Assembly (NCBI GenBank): GCA_015501075.1
Contig: JADNYJ010000037.1
Coordinates: 186,001-250,000 of the forward strand
Source of the DNA: Gymnopilus junonius
Lineage: Eukaryota; Basidiomycota; Agaricomycetes; Agaricales; Galerinaceae
Direction of reading: 5' to 3'
DNA: 64,000 bases
The translations under genes and the position numbers were made by a program. The first letter of the stretch is position 1, and each line of letters begins with the position of its first letter. Of the stretch, positions 1 to 13,188 are shown piece after piece. The notes under the pieces are model-generated. The model was not told where the DNA came from, did not search any database, and saw nothing but the letters and a program-made list of their open reading frames with translations.

Positions 1-5
1 AAAAT

Positions 6-1044
6 TCAAAAACTGACTCCGACGCCAGCAGCCTTTGCCTCTGCTACCTTGTTCTCATATCTTCGACCCTCGCCTTCCGCTCTTTCCAACATCTTGGCCA
101 ATTTCTCTTCACGAGCGTCCAGTCGTTGATCCATGCCAAGAATAAGCATCTTGACTTGCTCAATTTGGGCAAGTGCAGCTTGCCGTTGTGCCATCTTTTC
201 TTCATCATTGGATGTCTGTTGGGAGTTGGACGATTGGTCATAAGGCGTTGGGGTTGTAGACATTCTTGGCGGTTTGATGAGGGCCCGCTTTCATTTGTGT
301 TGAAAGATCCTGTACCTGACCGCGACCCAGAGGCGGAGCCAGGACGGGGGGACGGAGATGGGGAGTGGTAGCGAGAAAGTTGAGTGCGATAGGCGAGGAG
401 ATTGTGTTTGAGCGATGATGCATTGAAGAAGACGAAGGGCCAGGCCTGAAGATGGAGGGATTTCGAGATTCGCCTGTAGATTAGAGGTTCATGATGAGAT
501 TTTGGTGGATGAGGAACAAGGCGACATACCTGCCAATTGTCTCCAGCGAGTCGGGTTAGCTCTCGTTCGAGCATCTTCTCCCTGGCTTTGACCCTGATCC
601 AGGAATCACTTGTCAGACGGTATTCCAAAGTCAAAGGACTCGCCAACACACCTTTCAGTTTCAGCCATGCTCTTCTCGTTCTCTCGCTGGGTACCCTGTA
701 AGAGCAGCTCCAAATTCCTATATTCCCTCTGCAATTCTTGAATTTGTTCAATCGGAGGCCTCTGGGCGAGCTGGTCTTGCAGAGCTTGTACGGCCATTTG
801 TAGCTGTTGAAGGAAACAGGTCGGTTAGGCTTCATCCAAAGAGAAGTGGCCGAGACGATGGAAAGCAAGATTTTCCAAACGAACAAGGGCGACTTACCCT
901 ATCGCACTCCCTATCCTTTTCCAGAAGTTGACGCCTCAACACATCTTCATTCGACTCGTCCCCTTCACGTAAAACACCCAAATCGTCCGCCGCTAAAGCT
1001 AATGAAGGCCTTGGGTAATGGCGTACACTTTGAGCACGGCGCAT
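6..1044 (-). CDS. coiled-coil hypothetical protein
   Basis: Five-exon model read right to left: about 898-1044, 653-803, 531-593, then from about 474 with a last intron near 263-315, stop at 6-8. Splice sites seen: GTAAGT donor at 897, CAACAG acceptor at 804, GTGTGT donor at 651, GTATGT donor at 530. The product is rich in Glu, Gln, Arg and Leu in heptad-like blocks (residues about 30-130 and the last 75), separated by a Ser/Pro-rich segment, which predicts a coiled-coil protein. The first ATG (MRRAQSV) is the only good start. I do not recognise the family. The last junction (51-nt GTACAG...CCAAG intron) is the weakest; without it the frame meets a TGA before the C-terminal coiled coil. Confidence 0.6.
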
Positions 1045-1704
1045 GGTAAATATATGATGGCAAAGCGATAGTTGCTCTTTAAAGGAATGCTCTCAGAGCT
1101 GTCTAATTTGAGCCCTTCCAGTCGAGTTGCCGCGATCTTTTTCCGTCTAAAGGAGACTGTATATTGACAGTCACGTCAGTCTAAATGGTTTAAGTTTGTG
1201 GTGTCAATATACTTGCCTAAGAAGTGAAAAAAACTTGGTTATCGGTCAGGAAATGCGAGATGAAAGAAACATGCAAGTCGAACATGTTGTCAACGCGAGG
1301 ATTTGGGACGCGACGGTCACGTGTTATTTAGAAGCGAATGGCAAATAAATGCAAACTTCGGTTCAAGGAAACCGTAACCAAACTTTTGACGTTGGCCTCG
1401 TCCAGTCATCTTCCCTTTTGAATTTTCACAATCTCTTGTGAATGCCCAAGTAGTTTATCGCCCAGGGAGATTACGCTATCTTCTCTTGTTGTCTTATTGC
1501 ACATCAACTGCTGTCCCTACTTCCTGAGTCCGTCGAGATCATAGACTACTGCTAGCGAAGATGCGCTTGTTCGTGGCAATTGTTCTTTATCTTTCTTTGC
1601 CTTATTTCACCGAATTTTCCCAGTTATAAGTACAATGCTCGAGCTATGATTACACCGACGATCTTCTCTTTTGATGGCACTATAAACACCGTGGACCTTC
1701 CTGT
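1045..1704. other. intergenic, no gene recognised
   Basis: Promoter side of the coiled-coil gene. A 22-codon reading frame with a signal-like start (MRLFVAIVLYL) begins at 1561 on + but stops at once, and I see no supporting second exon. Confidence 0.3.
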
Positions 1705-2057
1705 TTACCCAACTGCCGTCAAATACACCACAAACAACGCCAATAACGCAAAGATATTGATCAGACCTTCGCCATAAATTGCGGCGAAGAATATGATTGC
1801 GGCTATGGAAATTTTTCCTAGACTCTTGAGAGTAGTCGGCGGATGTTTCTCTTTTGTACCAACCTGTGTGAAGAAATAATGGCGGGAAATGAGATATCAG
1901 AATTCCCGATCGACGATCCACTTGCCCATCCGTCGCTACGCCTTTTAAACGTCGCGAGATTGCCCCTGTCATCTTTGAACAGGCTGATGGATGTGATAGA
2001 TAAGATGTAAGTCGCGGCGGCATCGTACTCAATATCGAGAGACTGACTCCATATCAC
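1705..2057 (-). CDS. candidate small membrane protein
   Basis: Two blocks look coding. The upstream block (about 1930-2057) starts near SLDIEYDAAATYILSITS. After an intron ending at a TTCTTCACACAG or the nearby AAAAG acceptor, a final block ends in a strongly hydrophobic tail of about 35 residues (ISIAAIIFFAAIYGEG followed by a Leu/Val/Ala run), stop TAA at 1705. This predicts one or two membrane segments at the C terminus. The true start is not resolved; no ATG opens the upstream block directly, so another 5' exon is likely. Family not recognised. Confidence 0.35.
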
Positions 2058-2352
2058 TCAATAGCAGGATGGCTATCAGCCTCGGACAATTTGACGGAAA
2101 CTTTGGTGCTCGTTTATCTTGATATAATGGCCGTTGAAGAAACGTGGTGAAAGTGGTTGGGTGCAAAAAGACAGCGACCTTGACGGACGTGATGGAGAGG
2201 AAAGGGAAAATGAATGGCTCGTGTGTCTCTCTTTTATAATGCGCCTTGTTTTTTTGTACGTAAGTGGCGACTAGGAAGCGAAGGCAAATGTGCACACAGC
2301 TAAGGCGTTCTAGGTTTATCACCACCATCATTCAATGGGATCGTTCTTATTT

Positions 2353-2600
2353 CTAACCGCGCGCACCCGAGTCGGTGCCTGACGAAGGGTCCTGCAAGCA
2401 CGCTGTCGGAACGATCACCGGAGGCGCTTCAACTAGGAGAAGCTCTTCGGGTAGATCTTCTCTATCATCAAGGAATATAGAGTTTCTGAACAGTTTCAAT
2501 TCCTTTTCTCTGATACGGAGAGGGAGTATAACAAGGCAATTAAGTTATCGGCCATCGAGCAAATGTGATCTTGAGCTGGTAGATCTCATAGTTGCGTAAT
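2353..2600 (-). CDS. possible 3' exon of unknown gene
   Basis: A minus-strand frame ending at TAG 2353-2355 reads REKELKLFRNSIFLDDRED followed by EELLLVEAPP and a Ser/Gly-rich end, which has the look of a protein C terminus. Its 5' part and start are not found. No family recognised; it may be a chance frame. Confidence 0.2.
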
Positions 2601-3018
2601 TCAGTTTTAAGGACTATGAGGTATACTTATCGCTTATGGTCGTCGAAGGCGAAGGGGACCTTCTTTGGCTAAATAATGCTTCTTGGGTTGTACTTCGGAA
2701 GAAATGGACCAATTCATTGAATTACAGTGCAGCCCTTGTACATACTTGATGAATTAGTTGTAATTGTTATAAGCAAAATCGGATAAAGAATAGAATAGAA
2801 TAAATGAAGTCGAATTAGAGAATAGAAGACGAGCTACGTCTAAATAACCATCTTACTAACAGAGCAGAAAGTTAAGTGCACTCCTAAGATACTTATCGCA
2901 GTGCCGAGCAAAGTCTCTGAAGGACCTATTCCTTGCAGAAATTCGTACAGGAAAAATAATAATCCCAATGTAGGTCAAAAGGAGGTTGCCTCATGGTGAA
3001 GGCGATCCATCTATGTCA
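2601..3018. other. A+T-rich intergenic stretch
   Basis: No convincing exon on either strand; A/T-rich with runs of alternating A/G and A/T. Confidence 0.3.
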
Positions 3019-3669
3019 TCATTTGCTGTGGATTGGAGCTACAATACCATGATGGTCCAGAGAGTTTTGGAGGAGGTCAACCAATGTTCCATGGTTAGTA
3101 CTGGGATCTGTGCAGTGAATCTTCATGCATCCACCTGCCTGCACCAGTGAAAGAAAGCATTGGATTATTTCTTCTTCAATGTATTCAATTTTATTTTGTC
3201 CAATTTCTGTCCTGAAGTCATTTTGGTGCTTCAGGTCACGCTCAACCAACTCCCAAGAAACTAACTCTCCATGACATAAATGGAATGAGCTCAATTCAGG
3301 CAGGAATGCCACTGTAGTGAACTCAGTTCCCCAAATTGAATTATAGGCAAGAAGGTTGAAAAGCTTTTCTACAGTGTAAACTGGACTCAGTAACCATTTT
3401 AAATAGAGTGTTTGCAAAGCAGGGGTAATATGCAGCAGGCATATCAAGTCATCTTCATGCTCACAGTTGGTTTTATGGAGGACTAGTTTCTGCAGAGAGC
3501 AACCAGAGTGGCAGAATAAGGACCCCACTGTAGAAAAAGGCAAAGGTTCAACTGGCATGTGGCAGGAATCCCTCCAGACATGGAAGGGTATGGACCTTTC
3601 CCGTGGAAAACGAGACTGGTCATACGTTTTGGAAAGACAGAAGGACAGATCGCTGCGCAGGACACTCAT
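3019..3669 (-). CDS. F-box/LRR-like protein fragment
   Basis: A 216-codon frame with a leucine-rich pattern typical of mushroom F-box-type proteins: SLQKLVLHKTNCEHED followed by a second Leu-rich strand (LQTLYLKWLLSP) and a long acidic helix. No N-terminal F-box is visible upstream, and the frame breaks near 3670, so this is probably a fragment or a gene with unresolved 5' exons. In intact relatives the F-box binds Skp1 in SCF ubiquitin ligases and the repeats bind the substrate. Confidence 0.45.
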   Translation of the reverse strand: MSVLRSDLSFCLSKTYDQSRFPRERSIPFHVWRDSCHMPVEPLPFSTVGSLFCHSGCSLQKLVLHKTNCEHEDDLICLLHITPALQTLYLKWLLSPVYTVEKLFNLLAYNSIWGTEFTTVAFLPELSSFHLCHGELVSWELVERDLKHQNDFRTEIGQNKIEYIEEEIIQCFLSLVQAGGCMKIHCTDPSTNHGTLVDLLQNSLDHHGIVAPIHSK

Positions 3670-4515
3670 CAGCGGGTGGTATTTCGAATTTGATGGTGAG
3701 AGACCAACTAAATCTCAGCACGTGGGTCACGCGACTGGACGCGACGCGTTGCCACTCAGTGAAAAGCTTGGATTCCGGGTCTGAGTAGTTTCCAATTGAC
3801 AGTGTATCCTCCAATTAAGTAAAAAAGAATCAAGACGCCATGTAGCGCTACCGAATGCCAAAGTACTAAAGGCCTCGGAGGCACAAGTAGCATCTGTAAG
3901 CGTACAACAAAATTCCATATATTCAGATTCCAAGTCGAAGTCGGATATTCTTTACGTATACATGGCAACAGAAAAGAGAAGAAATGGAAGGAGAAAGACT
4001 ACATAAAGAGCAAATTAGACCAGACGAGACGAGGCGGGGCAAGCAAGCAAAGCAAGCAGGCTACTAGATAATAAACAGAGATGAGCAGTAAGAGTAGGAA
4101 TGGCTCCGTGAAATCTACTTTAGAAAAAAATGATCCCTTCATCGCTTCCTGAATCAGGAAATCAGAAGAGATCTCGAATTAAAAAGGTGGAGAAAGGAAA
4201 GCAAAATTAAAAGTTGAATGAATTGAAAGAGGTGGAGCAACACAACGCCAACATGCAAGAAAGTCGAAAAAGGATAAATCACCTCCCTCGCTCCCTGTAG
4301 ATCATCATGTGCCCAGCGCTCTGCGCTGACGAGTCGGAGTAAATCAATTAATGGGCGATGAATGTCGAATGACACCCCAAGAAAAAGCAAACAGAGGGGA
4401 AAAAAAGGAGAGAAACGTGCAAGCAAAAGAAAAGGTAAAACAAGACAACAGGATACAAGAAAACAGAAGCACAAAAACAGACAAAAGGACACAACATCGC
4501 CTCCATCAGCACGCT
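3670..4515. other. 3' flank of SNF1 gene, no gene seen
   Basis: A/G-rich on the + strand, matching a pyrimidine-rich 3' untranslated region of the minus-strand kinase gene. Short frames near 3727-3968 (-) resemble extra F-box-type coding (SEYMEFCCTLTDATCASE) but cannot be joined to the 3019-3669 frame. Confidence 0.35.
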
Positions 4516-7006
<2,491 letters not shown>

Positions 7007-7631
7007 GGTCGATGTCCAAGAGCCGCTGTGGGGTTTGTGTGCGGATGTTTGGACCCCTGCCCACTTAGATAATCCGATTCCTGATTAGGCAACTCTCTGC
7101 CTCTGTCTTTTGGTCTTGCTCTCTTTTTCCGTTTAAAGCTCAATGTGGTGTAAGTAACTTTGTGTCTGGGCGTGTAGGGATCAGGTGCTCAGCTTCCTGG
7201 ACCCAAATTCTCAGCTTCTATAGTAGTAATAATAGTACTCCAGCCTAGTAAAAACCAACAAATCCGATATCTTTGCTACGCTCCGAGAGTCGGAAGGCCG
7301 CTGAGTGTAAAAATGTAGCGTCATAGGGGTTGCGCTTACGACGTTCTTTTTTCATCATGTTTTGTCACAGGTGACAGGTCTGTGTGGGGTGAACTCGGTT
7401 TCAACCTCAAAATCACTCGTCTTGGTTTCTTTCAAGATTGAAATCTGACGTGACTCATACGTCAGGACCCTGAAGATCTACAGCAAGCGATATCGATAGT
7501 ATCAATATTAAAGCCACCAAAGGCCTCATGCCCGCCTATTCTTAAACTTAGAACGTACTTTGAATGTACTCCAGTGGGGCTCTCGTTTCATTTTGTTCTT
7601 CAAAGCTCAGACCTCATCTCAATCCGAGACC
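7007..7631. promoter_or_regulatory. divergent promoter region SNF1 / GNAT
   Basis: About 625 bp between the two start codons of oppositely transcribed genes, so it must hold both promoters. I see no canonical TATA box. An alternative upstream non-ATG extension of the + gene from 7560 was rejected because ACCATGTCC at 7632 is the better start context. Confidence 0.5.
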
Positions 7632-8574
7632 ATGTCCTCCTCTGAGTCCTCTCCGTACGCATTCGCAGTAACATCCGGCCTCGACATTCCCGACACCCTG
7701 CTTGACCAATGCGCTAAGCTTTTCAGTGCACACTATGGCGTATGGAACGACCAAGCGGCTATCAAGATCTCGCCGTTCCTCAAAGCTGGTGGGTCTTTCA
7801 CTGTGTCTCATCCTATCTTATCCATCCTACCCTTCTAACAAACCTATCCTACACTACTCTACCCCACAGGTCAGCACGTTAAACTGAGCACTACAAAACT
7901 AAGAGCGGAATGCCTCGAACCACCCGCTCGCTCCGTCCTCGCCACCTGCTTCACCTCAGATGAGCTCGTCGGACACGCATTCGCCACGACCTGGGACTAC
8001 GAAGGAGGTTCGTCATTCACTTGAAATATCGTACTAATCAATGACATCGATTGACCTTTTTTTTCCCTTCCTTTCTTCTCCCATAAATCTTTAACCAGGT
8101 ACCGTGGGCTGGGTAACCCAACTCGTAGTCCACCCTACCTACGCCGTCAGGGCATTGCCACGCAGCTCCTCCAAAAACTCAAACCCCATCCCCTATTCCA
8201 AAATGTCACAGCAGTCGGCCTGGCCTCATCCCACCCTGCATCCGTAGCCGCACTGGCAAAATATAATGGTACGTAAAGTGCATTCGAACCCGGGCTTTTG
8301 ACCCGTCCGCCGGCGCATTTATACCGAAATTTAATCTATTGTAGATGTCAACCAGAAAGTGCATGAAATCGACACAAAATTTATATCCACCACCGCTCCT
8401 AAAATCCTCGCATCAACACCCGTCAACTACCTCAAAGGCGCTCCACTCCTCGGGTCGCTCTTCTCCACTGGAACTTCAGAAAACGACTTGCGAGGTATAA
8501 TCTCAGCTATCGACACCCAATTCTACGTCGATCACGCGGAGCCTTTGGAAGTATTACAGGCGTTCAAAGGATAA
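7632..8574 (+). CDS. GNAT-family N-acetyltransferase (frameshift)
   Basis: Exons 7632-7788, 7870-8007, 8099-8268, 8345-8574 with consistent GT-AG phases. GNAT enzymes transfer acetyl from acetyl-CoA to amines; the substrate here is unknown. Exon 3 carries the core: beta4 TVGWVTQLVVHPTY, then the acetyl-CoA loop RRQGIATQLL. These two are in different frames: between 8139 and 8142 one base is missing (CCTACCTACGCC, where a CC pair before GCC would restore the motif). Everything else is open, and later exons (VHEIDTKF...TQFYVDHAEPLE) are intact. It is either a sequencing error or a young inactivating mutation. It shares a promoter region with SNF1. Confidence 0.8.
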
Positions 8575-9231
8575 GCAGGGCGGAGGGTGGTGTTTGGGTG
8601 AGTTGAAGGAGGGCCATGAGTTTTTGATCGTCGTTCCTGTTAGTCATGAAGCTTGAATCGTGAAGGTATTTACTGGTGCATAAAGGATGTTGTAGCACAA
8701 AAGAGAGAAGCGGTGACATATTCAGGTAGAGTAGATTTCTCTACTTTCTCTGCTTCAAGGTCACTATTTTTGACGTCACGTTAACTTGAACTAAAATTTC
8801 TTACATTTTTTTCTATATCACGTTTACCAATGGCATGCAATAAAATTACAGAGGTCAAGCGAGGAGCTTGTGCATACCCCAGCTGGGCTCATCCCGAAAT
8901 CGAACGTCCACGCTCAGTGACTAATGGGTGAGTAGGGTCTACGTGTTCAGTTTGCATCGTCAAACTTATCATGGTTTTAAGTTGACGAATGATCAGGGCG
9001 TGGCCTATGGATTTAAAAGACGATATCTAATTTTATAAATAGGAAGACTCTTGAAATATTTTATTTGAACCATTGTTATGCACGTCCTTCAAAGATATGA
9101 GCTTATATCTGCGACAGAACCTGTACTCTAGCAGAAATGCTTCTTCCAGCCGACGTTAGCCCAGTACGAGTGCTTCTGAAGTCTAGCCGAACACGCCAAT
9201 GAATGTGGTTAACTACGACTCAGAATGGTGA
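8575..9231. other. intergenic, no gene recognised
   Basis: Convergent 3' flanks. The last small exon of the F-box gene at 9232 probably lies here, between about 9130 and 9195, because that gene ends at a GTAAGT donor near 9242. Confidence 0.3.
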
Positions 9232-10919
9232 TTACTTACAGATACCATCTTTATTTCCACTCTTCCAGATCAAACCAATCCTCGCACTTATACCTCTCTT
9301 CAGAAACTTGCTTGAACGTCCTGTCCGAGAATCAATCTTCCACCAATTATGTCCCCACCCTTCAACGGGTACTTGCAGTTCCAGATATTGAAGCGAAGGA
9401 ACGCCATCCACCCATGCGCGCAACAGCTCTTCAGGTCTTACAGTAACTTCCATCGGAAATGGAGTCCATGTGGAAGGCCCCATGCATAACACGACGCCTA
9501 GGTGGACGTACTGAGGTTATGTAGAGGCGCAAGCAATGAAGCGGTTCTGACCTACGATATACAATTCGATACAATTAGTAAATTGAAATATAGAACGATA
9601 TATATGCCGAAGAATAACGATTTGCTTACCAGGTGTTCCAAACAACGGGGAATCTCCTGCATTGTCTGGCCAACATCTAGAGACAGGAAGGTCAAATGCT
9701 TTGCCGACTGGCATAGGGTAGAGAATAAAGGATCCAAATTAGGCGGGTACCCCTGGCCTTCAACAAGGGACCTGGATTGAAACGCAGCGTCGGGATCTCC
9801 CAACAACTCTGTTTTCAAAGCAAGGCTGTGAATGTCAGCATTGAGTGACATCTCAGTCAACTCAGCGAACTCGCTGGGGTACGTGTAAGATTTTGTCCCC
9901 ATGAACGATATTCTGCGTAGGGCGTGGTGTCGTGAAAGATTCAACGCAAGCGGCCGTGGACCGCTAAAATGAACGAAGGGAAGTCCATAGGGGCCCTGGT
10001 GGGCATTCGGAGAACGTGAGTGGCCACCACTCGATTTTTTCCCATTCCGTATCCTCGTCACCCAGATTGAAGAGTCTTCAATATTCAGAGTGCTTATGCT
10101 GGGGAACATATGAGCGAGTTTCTCGGGGAGTACAGAGAAATTTGGCATGGAAAAGGTGTGGACGCGGTCCCAGGAGCGTAACGGTGGACTCTCTGATTCT
10201 GATCTCAGACTGGCGGGTAGGGTGTGTCCGAGGGAAAGGGTTTCAAGAGTAGAATTTGAATTTAGTAAGATCGCTTCCAATGCTTCCTCTTCTTCGTTGT
10301 CGTATTTCGGAGGGGGTACTAGGTTGATAGTGAACTTTCTCAGACCGGAGACAGTGGTGAACATTTTCATGATTGGAAGATCCGCTTTCGATAATTCCAG
10401 AGATATTGCGGGAGGACGCTGACATATTATATTCGCGATGAAGGGTTCGCGTCCTACAATGAGGTCTGTACAGTCCTGAAAAGCCAAGTGCGCTAGGTTC
10501 GTTGCACCGGTGAGGACCTCTGTTAGAGGGATAGCGAATAATTCCGTTTGAGCGACGTCATTTCCTCGAATATAACCCTTGAAAAAATTCACGGGTGGTG
10601 CGGGATGGGCTGCTGATTCGGTTATGGTCAGGCTACTTATGCGCGCACACAGATTATATTTCAGAGAGAAGTTGCAGAAATCGAGCACCTGTTGCGGACT
10701 GCCTGCCAGATACGCTGTTCGAACGAGTATGGGTGCAGCAAATTTCAAACCACTTCTGAGACAGAAGTGTTATGCAGCGAAGATCAGGTGTCTTCAGGAA
10801 GCAAAAAATCAATGGTAGAATATCGTTGCCCAAGTCCGACAACTGGAGGTCCATCCTGTCAGAAAACGACAATGTAATTCATAAATTCCGTGTCATTTGG
10901 CACTATAAACTTACCTCAT
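9232..10919 (-). CDS. F-box protein
   Basis: Adaptor-type protein for SCF ubiquitin ligase. A possible first exon supplies ATG-AG at 10919 before a GTAAGT intron; otherwise the start is the ATG at 10854. The F-box follows at once (LSDLGNDILPLIFCFLKTPD), then a leucine-rich body of about 370 residues (exon to 9630, GTAAGC donor), then an exon 9510-9232 containing PSTWTPFPMEVTVRPEELLR and ending at a GTAAGT donor, so one more short exon is expected. The F-box and the body are in different frames; the switch lies near 10740-10760 (KWFEICC versus KFAAPILVRTAYL) and no intron fits, so a one-base indel is likely. Confidence 0.75.
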
Positions 10920-11440
10920 TGACTGTGAGTGACTTCGGGAACACACAGAGTCAGTATGATGCGTTCAAGATTGTTGAAGATCGGTTGAAGAGACCGATTT
11001 CCTGACGAACAACCACATGACATAACATTTTCCCACTATGATAACAAAATGGAAGTCGGCCATCGATACCGGTTTAACTGAAATGCTGATAAAAGTTGGG
11101 TTGAAGATACGTAGAGGAGAAGAAGGTGTAGACTGGAGTTCACTGGCGAAACGCTCAGCTGGGAAAGTCACTTCATGTGCTGGTAGTCACGATTAATAAT
11201 CAACCTGTGATCACCTCCCGAAACAACCCGCAAAACTGGACCATTCTATCAGTATCATTATCTTCTAAGTTGGGTTCAGAACCGTCCCGGAGCAGAAGCG
11301 TGCTATGTTTGTGCACAATTAGACAAGTAATCTCTGCCGTCGTTATCTTTGCTTGTTATAATTTTTAATCCAGGACTTTTTATCTAACAGCACACAATTA
11401 TTCGATTACTAATCTAGACAATACGCAATCCGAAGAGCGC
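10920..11440. other. intergenic, no gene recognised
   Basis: Upstream flank of the F-box gene and 3' flank of the next minus-strand gene. No exon supported. Confidence 0.3.
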
Positions 11441-12453
11441 TCAAGCCTTGCCCACGGAATTGTGATACGCTCTCGACATTTCTATGAAGTCGACCGTCCT
11501 GGTAGGCATTCCATTCCTCAGCCCGGAAGATTCATCATACTCAACGTATGTATAGGTATAGCTTATCTTGATTGAGATGCCTGCGTGATCAAGTTCTTGA
11601 ATATTATCCAGCATATTGCGTTCAAGGTAATTCGCGCTGATACTTCCTTCACTATCGTTGTTGTCCAGATTTATATCCAAACCTCGGAGGTTGGTGCATA
11701 ATGGTCGGGGAAGGATGTCCAAAAATATTTTGGCCTCTTTCGTCTCATGATCGGCTGTACTTTTCGTGGTTTCCTCCATGTATTGTTCTGGCCAATTGCT
11801 GAGACCCTCGCTCATCGTCTCGTCTCCTGATGAAAACGGTCTCAGTCAGCTCCCATATTGATGGCCGTAATTATTTATGTCTTCTTGTATGCTCGCCGTC
11901 GCTGAATTAACTTTGACAGGGTTTGGTAGCATCCACATAAGGCAAGCGAGGAAAATAGGAAGCTTCAATTTCCTGTCACATCTGCATACAGGGAGTTCTC
12001 GGAGAGAGGGAATTGTACCTAGGGTCATTAAAAGGTTCTTCATCGGTGCGACATGTCCTCTGAGCTTCAGTTTTTGCAGGCTACAGCCGAACGTTGATAC
12101 AGCTGTGGTCAAGATATCCAATTTATAATCGGAACGGAACGCCAAGGCCTCTAATCCTGGAAGTATGAGCAATTCAAGCATTGTGCGGAATGTCCCATAG
12201 TCTTCTTTCTCGAGCTCCAGGTTCTCGAGGGCGTCGTGTGCTAGAAGTTCGTGGGACAAAAGTATTTCGTCCAGTGTCCATGCCTGTAAGGCCACGGACC
12301 ACTGGTCACCGTGACTCGGAGTACATGATGGTGTAGCCATGTCAGTGGCACAGGAGTGGTTGGGTTTAAGATGGAGAGATAGGAACGAAGGCTACCAATT
12401 TTAGCGTCAGAAGTTGGCTTTTTATATGAACCTGCCTTGGGCCAATCCGCCAA
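11441..12453 (-). CDS. F-box/LRR-like protein, incomplete
   Basis: Two minus-strand blocks. The first (11846-12340, ATG at 12340) has the Leu-rich pattern of F-box-type proteins: LENLELEKEDYG, LPGLEALAFRSDY, STFGCSLQKLKLRG. The second (11441-11815) holds LCTNLRGLDINLDNND and an acidic C terminus. A short block upstream (12340-12453) may be a 5' exon. No F-box motif is seen, so it is either a remnant or lacks a found first exon. It may be tandemly related to the F-box gene to its left. Confidence 0.5.
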
Positions 12454-13188
12454 TTTTTAGACTCATTGTCTTCGGCACAGCAAACTATTACGTCCGTTGT
12501 CAGGTTTGGTTTGGAAACAAAGTCCTCCTTTATTCTCCAAGGTCAATTCAGAGTACGGTTTACCAACTTAAGCCTCTGTAACTTACGCTACAAGGAAAGC
12601 ACCTCGGAGGATGGGACTCAGGAACTCAGTCAACGTCCATCATCTTGCTATGCTTCTGCAACTGCCGTGAGGTTACTACTCATTCAAAGGTAAGGCTTTG
12701 AGCAGTGCTCTAGCGGAATATTATTCTGACTGTTTCAAGCGCAGTTCGCATCAGATAAATCAGATAAATAATCGCAATACACCATCAATCACGGGTTGCT
12801 CAGGACCTGGACCTTAGTTACCTTTGGCCCGTCGACATCCAATTTGTGAGTCGATTGTCGCAGCAGTGCCCATGCCAATCATACCAGATTTCTAAGCATC
12901 TGACACAATACAATCGTTATGCATTGAACACAGGACTAGTTCTCCAGGACTACTTGTATTCGAAATCGGTCTGATCATCATAATTCACCGTTTCAGACCT
13001 GGGCTCTCATGGGTGTTCAAATATAGAGAAACAGACTCGAGGTAGTCAGAAAACCGAAGATGATGCGAAAATCCATCTCTGGATGAAAGCTACCATCAAA
13101 CGCAGATGTATATCAATTACTCATTGATACTCGTGGTTCCTTGCCTTATTACCGGTACCCTCCAAAACTTTCACATTCCCGACATTCC
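12454..13188. other. intergenic, no gene recognised
   Basis: Mixed composition, no supported exon; promoter side of the DUF6533 gene at its right end. Confidence 0.3.

Noticed and set aside
44..886. 280-codon minus-strand open frame at the left end
   Set aside because: Only short parts fit the splice sites; the coiled-coil exons in the other frames have clear coding bias and GT-AG borders.
1580..1777. 65-codon + strand open frame
   Set aside because: It is antisense to the hydrophobic C-terminal exon of the minus-strand candidate and lacks a proper start.
8281..8330. TTCGAACCCGGGC, resembling the T-loop of a tRNA
   Set aside because: It lies inside a GNAT intron and no cloverleaf, anticodon arm or acceptor pairing could be found around it.
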